A DNA stretch of 64,000 bases. It comes from Sipunculus nudus (Eukaryota; Annelida; Sipuncula; Golfingiida; Sipunculidae). Position numbers and translations under genes: made by a program. Below are positions 1 through 9,337 of the stretch, one piece after another (within the stretch, counting starts at the first letter, position 1; every line of letters begins with the position of its first letter). The notes under the pieces are model-generated. The model was not told the DNA's origin. It saw only the letters and a program-made list of their open reading frames with translations, and searched no databases. The stretch lies in the NCBI GenBank assembly GCA_026874595.1, contig CM049308.1, positions 44,403,327 through 44,467,326 on the forward strand, given 5' to 3'.

Positions 1-1
1 G

Positions 2-304
2 GACAGGGATTGGAAACGGGAATACATTGACGGGCTGAACGGGATCGGTACAGTGCGAGGTGCCACCGGGGTGAACTTGTCTTACCAAGATTACAGGAGA
101 GGATACTCTTTTTTCGCTGTTGATTTCTCGCCCACCCTGGCCAGTGACGAAAAGTATATCCAAGACCCTACCGTGGGAGTTTTAAGGTTGGAACTTAAGT
201 TCGACATTGAAATAACCGAACAACACACCATTGTTGTGTATTATGAAATGGACGGGGAAATTACTATAGGCCAATCACGCCAAGTTCTGAAATCATTCAC
301 ATAA
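2..304 (+). pseudogene. 3' end of a capsid-like (F54H12.2-family) gene, upstream duplicate
   Basis: This is the last 100 codons of the same protein encoded in full at 2920-4567; the window edge cuts off the rest. It is nearly identical to 4265-4567, with one visible amino-acid change (I for N in the KFD(I/N)EITEQ segment). The frame opens at base 2 and ends with TAA at 302-304. It is followed after about 75 bases by the 3' end of the opposing gene, the same tail-to-tail layout as in the downstream copy. It shows that the 4.8-kb duplicated segment continues to the left of the window. Function is as described for the full copy. Confidence 0.8.
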
Positions 305-379
305 AATAACAACACACCATATACAAATGACACACTTTAATAATTACAAACAGCATCAAAAATACATTGGGGGATCCTG

Positions 380-1877
380 TCAGAGGGGGTTTCCACCCTC
401 CGCTTCCATAACAATGGCGTAGTCGGACTCCGGTATCTCGAGCCAGTCCCTTGGGTACCTACTTAAAATCACTTCGTCCGTATCATACCGTACAGGCACG
501 GTTTCACCGCACCCCGTTTTCATTTTCCATGTGATGGCCCCGCAAGCGCTGACGACGTCGTTTTTGCTGTTGTTGTGTTTTTCAAACACGCCCAAAAGCG
601 GCAAAGTGTTGTTATATTTACACTGCCTATCTTCATTTTCCAAAAGGCTTCCCCTCACCAGAGGGTACACAACCGACATTGGAAAGTTACCCACATAACA
701 AAACACACCTCGGTCCGTGCCTTCAATTTGACCCCACACCAATCTGAGCTCTCTTTGCAGTTGCATCTGTGCCATGAGCGGGAATGGCGCAGCAGAAAAA
801 TAACGTTGAAACGCACATTGCATTTGATTGAAATCCGGCAGAAAGCAGTCAGCTGCCAACTGTTGCAAACAAGGCACCTCTCCCTTACTCATCAGCGGGT
901 GGGCAAACGAACGGTCTTTATCGACGTTCCTCAGTAGCAGTTGGTGGAACGCGACGGTGTGTAGTTTTTGGGTTTTATCGTAATGCTCGTAAAGCAATTT
1001 CCACAGCTGGAACGTAGGGATATCCAGCGGTCTTACGGGTTCAGCGATACCAGTCACTTTGACTTTCTTGTGCAGATGTTTCACCGATAACCATCCGTAG
1101 GTGCACGGGGCGTACTTGCTTTCAACTGGCATCAGTTTCAGTGCTTCAGTGATGCTGTCGTCCAAGTGACAAACTCTACTGTCCCAGTTGGCGTGACTGT
1201 ATGTGGCCGTGGGCAAAACTGCAGCAGGGTTGGGGAAAACACCGGTGATAGGGAAATCTGCAGCTTCCATTCTGTAAAAGACGCATTTGCTCTGCCCCAT
1301 CACTGGGTAAATACGGGTCCTGTTCGCCCAGATGTACCAGGTGAAAGGCAGCGGATTGCTTCGGTGCAAATAGTCTATGAAGTAAGGCCCTTCGAAATAC
1401 TTTTGGATTTTGTTAGGCAAACTGTGGAAGGGTACGAATGGAGTGTTACTCTCCTCAATCTCAGGGACCTTCTTGGTCTTGTCTGAAAGGTTCATTTTTA
1501 AGCACTGCGTGGCTTCACACAAACTGAAAGGTGTAGCACGCATCATCATTTGAAACTGCAACTGGGTCACGTGACGGCTATGGGCCAACAGCATCGACAC
1601 GAGGCAAGACCAAGCGTTGTAGCACGAGGTGCACTTTTTCCAGGTCGTAGAACGATTTTTCAATTTTCACCACTTTTTTCCCGAGCTGAGGGAAAATGTA
1701 TACGGGCCGCTTCGTTATCTGGGCAGGTGGAATCACTTGCCTCGGGAACATAGTGCCAGAATACTGCTGGCAGTCGGCTTTTACTGAGCCATGACGGGGC
1801 GAATGGTATGGTGTATCTGACCAAACGTTTTTCAGGTAACCGTCCCAAATTTCACATTTGTTCGTGTTTCGCCACAT
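380..1877 (-). pseudogene. Deleted copy of the opposing zinc-finger-like gene
   Basis: This is the upstream duplicate of the minus-strand gene at 4643-6666. Relative to that copy, 526 bp (5932-6457) are missing here. The breakpoint is at about 1668/1669, with a short shared TTTTC at both ends of the deleted piece, which suggests a microhomology-type deletion. The loss removes the whole CxxC-rich zinc-binding segment and shifts frame. The C-terminal part (380-1663) stays open. In this copy the codon that is TAA in the downstream copy (5762-5764) reads TTA, so the two halves of the gene are one open frame. About a dozen single-base differences separate the copies. Confidence 0.8.
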
Positions 1878-2148
1878 TTTTTGGAGATAAAGTTGATTAT
1901 TCATCACTCAAGTTCACCTTTATAAGACATTGGGCCTATCTCATTTGCAGGTCGGGTCCATTGTATCACCCCTACACAGTTTTTCCGTATCACTTCCGGT
2001 TAGAGTTTTTATTTTTCCGCGCGACTTCCGGTTTGACAAGTACAAATAAGAAGGGTCCTATGAGGCTCACTCACACTTCAAGCCAGCCCAGCTAGTCATT
2101 AGTTTCCACTTTCGCATTCACACCGATAGCAGATAACAAATTGCCACT
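1878..2148. promoter_or_regulatory. Divergent intergenic promoter, upstream copy
   Basis: This spacer lies between the opposing gene and the PC4-like gene and is duplicated at 6667-6937. It holds two ACTTCCGGT motifs (1992-2000 and 2034-2042), which match ETS/GABP-type sites, and a TATAAAGG-like box on the minus strand near 1918-1925 that would serve the opposing gene. On the plus strand an AAATAAGAAG segment near 2043-2053 is a weak TATA candidate. Motif identity is read by eye; function is inferred. Confidence 0.5.
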
Positions 2149-2757
2149 ATGTTTAATAGCAACAGAAAAAGTGAGAACAGACAACATGTTCCTGGGGCCG
2201 CTGCCGCTGCTTCTGCTGCTGTTCCTCCTGCTTCTGTACCTGAGATCAAGAAGAGAAAACTAGAACATGTTCCAAATGCAGAAGGTCCACCAAACGAATG
2301 TGTGGCTGCAAGCAAAGTATTCCTTGGTGGGGGAGAAGGTTCACATTGGTATGCCACACCTTACGGCCTGGACACTAAAATCGCAGTGCGGGTTGACGGC
2401 CAACCTTCTGAAGAGAAATGTATCGTGCTGACGCTTGAAGAAATCACCAAACTGTCCAACCACATCACGGCCATAAACAGCTCGTTAAATGAACTGTTTC
2501 ACGACCGCAACAAAGAATACCGCCTCACTCTCTCACCCGGTGATCCGTCAGATCCCAAGGAAAGCCAGCAGTAACTGGAGAAACATTGTGAATATACGTG
2601 AATGGTACTACACCAAGCAAGGCCAAAGGAGACCCTGCAAGAAAGGAGCTGCCTTGTATTTCGACGTATGGAAAAACGTGCTGTGCAAAATGGAAGATAT
2701 CATGGCAATGTCCTGCGCATTCTTGTGTGATGAAGATCATCAAAACTACCAAGCCTT
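2149..2757 (+). pseudogene. Truncated copy of the PC4-like gene
   Basis: This is the upstream duplicate of 6938-7604. The first open frame (2149-2574) is intact and identical in length to the downstream copy. The second frame, which carries the PC4-like segment, is cut at 2757 after ...HQNYQAL, where the sequence switches abruptly to the tail of a different gene. The last 19 or so codons of the intact copy, which include a CPKC motif, are missing. The breakpoint marks one end of the tandem duplication. Confidence 0.75.
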
Positions 2758-2811
2758 GAAGGTGAAGTGACCGTTGGACAAACGCGAGAGGTGCTCAAAT
2801 CCTACACTTGA
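2758..2811 (+). pseudogene. C-terminal tail of a second, divergent capsid-like gene
   Basis: Immediately after the break in the PC4-like gene the frame reads EGEVTVGQTREVLKSYT and then TGA. The terminus of the full capsid-like gene reads DGEITIGQSRQVLKSFT and then TAA. The match is position by position with conservative changes and no gap, so this is the end of a paralogous capsid gene, not a copy of the one downstream. It lies 108 bases before the ATG of the intact paralogue. This implies that the undisturbed element had two capsid paralogues in tandem. Only 17 codons remain here. Confidence 0.7.
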
Positions 2812-2919
2812 AAAAGTTCTCCACGGGTAAATGAACACATAATGTATGTATATGTAGCTTGCGCCATGGCTAACATATATAAATGTATGAAATTACTTTT
2901 AAAGTGATCAGTAGGAAAC
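2812..2919 (+). promoter_or_regulatory. Promoter of the capsid-like gene
   Basis: A TATATAAA box lies at 2876-2883, 37 bases before the ATG at 2920. A TCAGT initiator-like sequence lies at 2908-2912, about 30 bases after the box. The arrangement fits RNA polymerase II core-promoter spacing with a very short 5' leader. Confidence 0.55.
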
Positions 2920-4567
2920 ATGGTCGACGCAGCGACGGATATCGTACAGCAGACGGCCCTCTTTGCGGGGGGCACGAAGCAACATTCGGTGACACAAGGA
3001 CGGTGGGTGAAAGTAGACCCGCTGACGCCTTCGTACAAAACCGGGGGTCCTGTGGAATTTTTTATCAGTGGGAAATCAACTGAGTACGTCAATTTGGCCA
3101 ACACGATGCTGGTGGTGAAATTGGGGATTTTTACAGCAGCAGGTGACCCATGTCAAAAGATAACTGAGGAATACATTTCTCCTGTCAACAATATCATCCA
3201 CAGCATCTGGCGTCAGATAAACATAGAGCTCAACGGGACGGAAATCAACACCCAGGACAACATGTATTCATACAGGGCGTACCTGGAAAACCTTTTGTCT
3301 TACAACAAGGAATTTAAAAAGACCGGGCTGTCAGGGATGACTGGGTGGTTCAAAGACACCCCTAGCCATTTCAATGACATTCCTGCAGAGATGAAGAAAG
3401 ACACAGCGTACGAAGAAACGATTAAAGGTGTCAAATCAAGCGACTCTGGAGCAAACAAAAGCATGTACGCTTGGAGGAGAACACCTGAACAAAAAGATAC
3501 AGATCTATCATCTAACTCTGCAAGTGCGGATGTGAAAGCGATGTCTGGGGATTGGCGTACGTACCCAAAAAGGTTTTTCAGCAAAGATTCTGATTTAAAA
3601 ATAGCATACTTCATCCCGAGCGCTTTGGGAAAATTGGGGATAAGGGGGGGGGGGGGGGGGACTAAACAATCAATTTTGACGGCTGCGCTGGGAAAAAACT
3701 ACGGGGCGCTGAACAGGTTTTTGCAATTTTTTCCCAATAACAATCTTATGTGTGACAACACGGAAACTTCACAGGAGATTACTTTCAAAGCCCCTCTACA
3801 CAGCGATATCACGGGACAGAAAAAGTTTTTTAATAAACGGGGTAGACATTAAAATACTGATGGATTTTCATGACATGTCTGAATTTGCAATTATTCAAAA
3901 AAAGGAAGCCCAGAACGTGCTGAAAGTCACGCAGATGTATTTAGATGTACGGAAAGTCACACCCTCCGATGTGTTTCGGCGCTCGGTGGAAGCCAACCTG
4001 GCCCCACACATGCCGATACGTTATCCACTGAAACACGCTTTCTTGCGCACTTACGACCTGCCAGTCAGTGGTACCCAGGCCTCATTGACCAACATGTTGC
4101 AAGGGCAGATGCCCAGGCGTATGGTTTTCGGGTTCGTGGAAAGTAAAGCCTTGAGTGGAGACAAAGAAAAAAACCCGTACGAGTTCAAACACCTGGGCGT
4201 CAATTATGTACAGGTGTATATGAACGGGTATCCGGTGCCGGCCTTCCCTTACGAAATGAAATGGGACAGGGATTGGAAACGGGAATACATTGACGGGCTG
4301 AACGGGATCGGTACAGTGCGAGGTGCCACCGGGGTGAACTTGTCTTACCAAGATTACAGGAGAGGATACTCTTTTTTCGCTGTTGATTTCTCGCCCACCC
4401 TGGCCAGTGACGAAAAGTATATCCAAGACCCTACCGTGGGAGTTTTAAGGTTGGAACTTAAGTTCGACAATGAAATAACCGAACAACACACCATTGTTGT
4501 GTATTATGAAATGGACGGGGAAATTACTATAGGCCAATCACGCCAAGTTCTGAAATCATTCACATAA
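2920..4567 (+). CDS. Major-capsid-like protein, F54H12.2 family, frameshifted
   Basis: About 549 codons. Recognisable family features are RWVKVDPLTPSYKTGGPVEF, then EYVNLANTMLVVKLGI near residue 55, INNIIHSIWRQINIELNG-like text near residue 95, FLINGVDIKI in the second half and the YYEMDGEITIGQ tail. These match the uncharacterised F54H12.2-like proteins that are abundant in invertebrate genomes. C. elegans F54H12.2 neighbours a Maverick integrase-like gene, so a double jelly-roll capsid role is likely but inferred. The ORF starts at the ATG 37 bases after a TATA box. The reading frame breaks at a T6 run (3826-3831), where one base is in excess. A 17-base G tract (3644-3660) encodes five to six glycines and looks recently expanded. 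The rest is well preserved. The gene runs tail-to-tail with the opposing gene, 75 bases apart. Confidence 0.75.
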
Positions 4568-4642
4568 AATAACAACACACCATATACAAATGACACACTT
4601 TAATAATTACAAACAGCATCAAAAATACATTGGGGGATCCTG

Positions 4643-6666
4643 TCAGAGGGGGTTTCCACCCTCCGCTTCCATAACAATGGCGTAGTCGGACTCCGGTATC
4701 TCGAGCCAGTCCCTTGGGTACCTGCTTAAAATCACTTCGTCCGTATCATACCGTACAGGCACGGTTTCACCGCACCCCGTTTTCATTTTCCATGTGATGG
4801 CCCCGCAAGCGCTGACGACGTCGTTTTTGCTGTTGTTGTGTTTTTCAAACACGCCCAAAAGCCGCAAAGTGTTGTTATATTCACACTGCCTATCTTCATT
4901 TTCCAAAAGGCTTCCCCTCACCAGAGGGTACACAACCGACATTGAAAAGTTACCCACATAACAAAACACACCTCGGTCCGTGCCTTCAATTTGACCCCAC
5001 ACCAATCTGAGCTCTCTTTGCAGTTGCATCTGTGCCATGAACGGGAATGGCGCAGCAGAAAAATAACGTTGAAACGCACATTGCATTTGATTGAAATCCG
5101 GCAGAAAGCAGTCAGCTGCCAACTGTTGCAAACAAGGCACCTCTCCCTTACTCATCAGCGGGTGGGCAAACGAACGGTCTTTATCGACGTTCCTCAGTAG
5201 CAGTTGGTGGAACGCGACGGTGTGTAGTTTTTGGGTTTTATCGTAATGCTCGTAAAGCAATTTCCACAGCTGGAACGTAGGGATATCCAGCGGTCTTACG
5301 GGTTCAGCGATACCAGTCACTTTGACTTTCTTGTGCAGATGTTTCACCGATAACCATCCGTAGGTGCACGGGGCGTACTTGCTTTCAACTGGCATCAGTT
5401 TCAGTGCTTCAGTGATGCTGTCGTCCAAGTGACAAACTCTACTGTCCCAGTTGGCGTGACTGTATGTGGCCGTGGGCAAAACTGCAGCAGGGTTGGGGAA
5501 AACACCGGTGATAGGGAAATCTGCAGCTTCCATTCTGTAAAAGACGCATTTGCTCTGCCCCATCACTGGGTAAATACGGGTCCTGTTCGCCCAGATGTAC
5601 CAGGTGAAAGGCAGCGGATTGCTTCGGTGCAAATAGTCTATGAAGTAAGGCCCTTCGAAATACTTTTGGATTTTGTTAGGCAAACTGTGGAAGGGTACGA
5701 ATGGAGTGTTACTCTCCTCAATCTCAGGGACCTTCTTGGTCTTGTCTGAAAGATTCATTTTTTAGCACTGCGTGGCTTCACACAAACTGAAAGGTGTAGC
5801 ACGCATCATCATTTGAAACTGCAACTGGGTCACGTGACGGCTATGGGCCAACAGCATCGACACGAGGCAAGACCAAGCGTTGTAGCACGAGGTGCACATT
5901 TTCCAGGTCGTAGAACCATCTTTCAATTTTCTGTGTGACTTGTCGGCTGTTTTAAGGGGTACCACGTGACACAACACATCGAAACAGTCCTTGCAGTACT
6001 TGTTCCGTTCGGTAAAATACTCCACCCAAGAAGCCGCCGGTGGAAAACCTCGCTTGGAAGAAAATAGATCATCCTGATGCGGCGTATCACTGCTTCTTTT
6101 CAAGTCTTCATAAAAACCGTCCACAACCACCTGTCTTTTTTCCAACATCTCTTCTGTCATATCTGCCGGATCCAGCAGCTTGACTACCCAATCTTTTAAT
6201 TTAGGTAGATTGCAGGTCCGTCTCAAAACCATCAGCACAGGTAACACACCCAGAATGACCGTGTTTTTTCCACAGTCTGGGCATAACGTGGATAACATCA
6301 TATCGTTTATCCGGTTGGATCCATCAACTCTGGACAGCTTGTTCATCACGCACTGTTGGCAAAGAGCTGTGTGGCAACTGGTCACAACACAAGCCATATT
6401 CTTACGGCAAACCAAACATTGGTTCTGGTCGGTCAAATATCCTTCCACCACGTTTTCACCACTTTTTTCCCGAGCTGAGGGAAAATGTATACGGGCCGCT
6501 TCGTTATCTGGGCAGGTGGAATCACTTGCCTCGGGAACATAGTGCCAGAATACTGCTGGCAGTCGGCTTTTACTGAGCCATGACGGGGCGAATGGTATGG
6601 TGTATCTGACCAAACGCTTTTCAGGTAACCGTCCCAAATTTCACATTTGTTCGTGTTTCGCCACAT
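4643..6666 (-). CDS. Zinc-finger-like protein of unknown function, opposing strand
   Basis: I do not recognise this family. The likely start is the ATG at 6666, just after a minus-strand TATAAAGG box. An N-terminal frame (6666 to about 6470) contains MWRNTNKCEIWDGYL and FPRQVIPPAQITKRPVYIFP. It must shift near the T6 run at 6463-6468 to join the next frame, which carries CLVCRKNMACVV, CHTALCQQC and LCPDCGKN (a RING-like cysteine/histidine series), then CKDCFDVLCH and CTSCYNAW. That frame ends at TAA 5762-5764. Two codons later an ATG opens a 371-codon frame to 4643, in the same register. In the upstream duplicate the TAA is TTA, so one long protein of about 670 residues is possible. No Walker motif or polymerase motif is visible. 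It may be a viral regulatory or assembly protein; this is only inference. Confidence 0.6.
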
Positions 6667-6937
6667 TTTTTGGAGATAAAGTTGATTATTCATCACTCAA
6701 GTTCACCTTTATAAGACATTGGGCCTATCTCATTTGCAGGTCGGGTCCATTGTATCACCCCTACACAGTTTTTCCGTATCACTTCCGGTTAGAGTTTTTA
6801 TTTTTCCGCGCGACTTCCGGTTTGACAAGTACAAATAAGAAGGGTCCTATGAGGCTCACTCACACTTCAAGCCAGCCCAGCTAGTCATTAGTTTCCACTT
6901 TCGCATTCACACCGATAGCAGATAACAAATTGCCACT
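6667..6937. promoter_or_regulatory. Divergent promoter between the opposing gene and the PC4-like gene
   Basis: Two ACTTCCGGT motifs (6781-6789 and 6823-6831) sit centrally, flanked by a CGCGCG stretch. A minus-strand TATAAAGG box at about 6707-6715 lies 40-50 bases upstream of the minus ATG at 6666. The plus-strand gene has only a weak AAATAAGAAG candidate near 6832-6842, about 100 bases before its ATG. The sequence is identical to 1878-2148 apart from very few changes. Confidence 0.5.
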
Positions 6938-7604
6938 ATGTTTAATAGCAACAGAAAAAGTGAGAACAGACAACATGTTCCTGGGGCCGCTGCCGCTGCT
7001 TCTGCTGCTGTTCCTCCTGCTTCTGTACCTGAGATCAAGAAGAGAAAACTAGAACATGTTCCAAATGCAGAAGGTCCACCAAACGAATGTGTGGCTGCAA
7101 GCAAAGTATTCCTTGGTGGGGGAGAAGGTTCACATTGGTATGCCACACCTTACGGCCTGGACACTAAAATCGCAGTGCGGGTTGACGGCCAACCTTCTGA
7201 AGAGAAATGTATCGTGCTGACGCTTGAAGAAATCACCAAACTGTCCAACCACATCACGGCCATAAACAGCTCGTTAAATGAACTGTTTCACGACCGCAAC
7301 AAAGAATACCGCCTCACTCTCTCACCCGGTGATCCGTCAGATCCCAAGGAAAGCCAGCAGTAACTGGAGAAACATTGTGAATATACGTGAATGGTACTAC
7401 ACCAAGCAAGGCCAAAGGAGACCCTGCAAGAAAGGAGCTGCCTTGTATTTCGACGTATGGAAAAACGTGCTGTGCAAAATGGAAGATATCATGGCAATGT
7501 CCTGCGCATTCTTGTGTGATGAAGATCATCAAAACTACCAAGCCTTCGAGGAGTGCCCGAAGTGCAACGACGATCCAGTCAGCTTCGATGAATCCCCTTA
7601 CTGA
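6938..7604 (+). CDS. PC4/p15-like single-stranded-DNA-binding protein
   Basis: There are two overlapping open frames, 6938-7363 and 7278-7604. The second carries VNIREWYYTKQGQRRPCKKG followed by AALYFDVWKNVL, the strand and helix pattern of the PC4/Sub1 transcriptional coactivator domain (IDIRxxY...PTKKGISL..EQW). The first frame has an alanine-rich N terminus, a KKRKLEH basic stretch that could be a nuclear signal, and KCIVLTLEEITKLSNHI, which resembles a second, weaker PC4-like half. The two may form one protein through a frameshift near 7340-7365, or two proteins from overlapping genes; the same arrangement occurs in both duplicates. The C terminus has a CPKC motif. Known PC4 proteins bind single-stranded DNA and assist transcription and replication. 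An AATAAA lies at 7769-7774. Confidence 0.6.
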
Positions 7605-7822
7605 GAACTCTTGTTGGACATTTTATTATACTAAGATGTACTTTGATTATGATCTCATATTGTTTATTTATTTTTTTCCAACAAAATGTATATATGTTAT
7701 GCATTTCGAATCCCCTCAATGTTAGAGGGGAGAACAGTAATTTTTTTCCCATTGCTCTTTATTTCTTGAATAAATCAAAGTTTGAGTTCGCCAAAAATTT
7801 GACTCACTTTCTCTTTTCAAAA

Positions 7823-7860
<38 letters not shown>

Positions 7861-7928
7861 AGGGTGACGATTGTATATAAAAACACCAACAACTCCCAAA
7901 AATATTTATTTTGAAAAAAAAGCACCGT
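7605..7928 (+). promoter_or_regulatory. Terminator of the PC4-like gene and promoter of virion-like gene 1
   Basis: An AATAAA at about 7769 probably ends the PC4-like transcript. A (TG)16 microsatellite (7825-7856) follows. A TATATAAAAA box lies at 7874-7883, about 46 bases before the ATG at 7929. No ACTTCCGGT motif is visible in this spacer. Confidence 0.55.
7825..7856. repeat. (TG)n microsatellite
   Basis: About 16 TG units sit just upstream of the TATA box of the first virion-like paralogue. Such tracts vary quickly and may also affect promoter structure. Confidence 0.95.
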
Positions 7929-9337
7929 ATGGCTGACCGAACGCTTTGCCAAACCCGAGGGTTCTATTTGAACCTTAAAGGGGACCACACAAAGTATAAC
8001 CAAAATGTTTTGGAAAACGGAAGCCAATTGATATTTGATCTAAACCCCAATTTGTATTTAGATCCACGCTCCGGGGAATGGGAAGTGGCGCTCACCCGTT
8101 TAATGTTTCCCAGTTCCTGGTACAACGTCCACGAAAACGAATGTAGGATACGATTCACACACATTGATTCATCAGGTGAGGGAGAACCTGTCGAATACAC
8201 TGTTGAAGCTTGTGTGGCACCGGGGTATTACCCGCGCATCTACAACTTTGGCTCTATTCAGGGTAAATTTTCAGGTAGTGATACTGCATCTATTAAACCA
8301 TGCTTGGAATTTGGCTTATGGAAAGCTGTAGCCGATGCTTTTGAAACCATTCAGTCCCAAAAAGATCAACTGAATTTAACAAACACAAAACACAGCAAAA
8401 TAACAACCTAGTCCGATTACACGTGCAACGTATCAGTGGCGACAAAAAGACAGCATGGAAAAGTAACATCCACGTGGGTATTGCATTCCCAAAAAATGAA
8501 ACCAACCACAGCTTCGAGTTACGTTTGTCTAAAAAACTAGCTTGCATGATAGGATTCAAAAGAACCAGTTTTAAACAACCGCCCCCACCTGACGACGGAA
8601 CAGTGTCGAGTGATCAACACTGCAAACATAACTTTGTCTTGGATTACGATGACGGGTGGGGGTGGTTTGTTGATCCTAAACGAAACCCAATTAAAAGCTA
8701 CTTATCTGAAAACCTGTCAGATAATCAAACTACAAGCCCAGCTAATATCCCTCACCAAATCCACCATACGTGTATACCACAACTGCAACTCAGACCCAAC
8801 GAAATGGAATGCATTCTGGAAATACATACGGATTTCACGGAACCCGACACGTTTCGCGAAAGCCAACCTCCATCCCCACAAGGCCAATGCGGTCCCGAAC
8901 GTGTGTTGGCTACGTTCCACGCTATACCTGAGACTAATGCCAATCGGAAAGAAGACACAGTCATTGACGCGATGAGCGCAAAGTTCCCTTCTTACAACTA
9001 CAATGCGACCCATAGCACCATCCGCGAAATTCTGTCCTCTACGGTAGAATACCACGTCCCATTTCACCAGTACCACAGGTGCCGTTCCGGTTGGTACAGT
9101 AGATTACAATTTGATTTCAAACACCCTAGCGGGTATAAATCTCGTTTCATCCCTGGAGGTGTACTTTTCATGCAACTCTGCGTTAGCGCAGGCTATAAAA
9201 AGCAAATCACGCATTGCGAATTTAAAAAAAAAAACAGCCATGGCGGACCCGACTATACACCGGACAAAAAGTTTTTACGTCAGTCTCCAAAGAGATGTCA
9301 GGAAATACACCCCAGAAAATGGTTGTTTCAACTTTAA
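7929..9337 (+). CDS. Probable virion structural protein, paralogue 1, frameshifted
   Basis: The start MADRTLCQTRGFYLNLKGD follows a TATA box. The N-terminal signature FYLNLKGD...FDLNPNLYLDP, EWEVALTRLMFPSSWYNV resembles proteins found beside F54H12.2-like genes in invertebrates (FYVTLPSN...L.G.WEVGL.E..YP..W). I infer a minor capsid or penton-like role. The frame breaks at an A4 run (8397-8400) and continues in another frame with ECILEIHTDFTEPDTF and FVPGG-like text (FIPGGVLFMQL). The open frame then runs past the expected end, which by comparison with paralogue 2 should be near 9190-9240, and stops only at 9337 inside the next gene. An A11 run at 9223-9233 is a likely place for a lost stop. 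The protein would be about 430 residues. Confidence 0.65.
9194..9200 (+). promoter_or_regulatory. TATA box of virion-like gene 2
   Basis: TATAAAA lies 40 bases before the ATG at 9240, inside the 3' end of the preceding paralogue's open frame. The promoter therefore overlaps the upstream gene. Confidence 0.5.

Noticed and set aside
1166-1486. 106-codon plus frame (also 5429-5749)
   Set aside because: Shadow of the minus-strand gene; it is duplicated only because the gene is duplicated.
3820-3835. Programmed -1 frameshift at the T6 run in the capsid gene
   Set aside because: The required change is the loss of one base (+1 direction), the heptamer is not a canonical slippery site, and many other genes here are also shifted at homopolymers.
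5762-6637. Taking the TTG start at 6637 as the true beginning of the zinc-finger-like gene
   Set aside because: An in-frame TGA lies just upstream, and another frame with ATG at 6666 directly after a TATA box is more protein-like up to about 6470.
7643-8027. Open frames across the (TG) microsatellite on both strands
   Set aside because: They translate the simple repeat (VCVCVC, THTHTH) and overlap promoter sequence.
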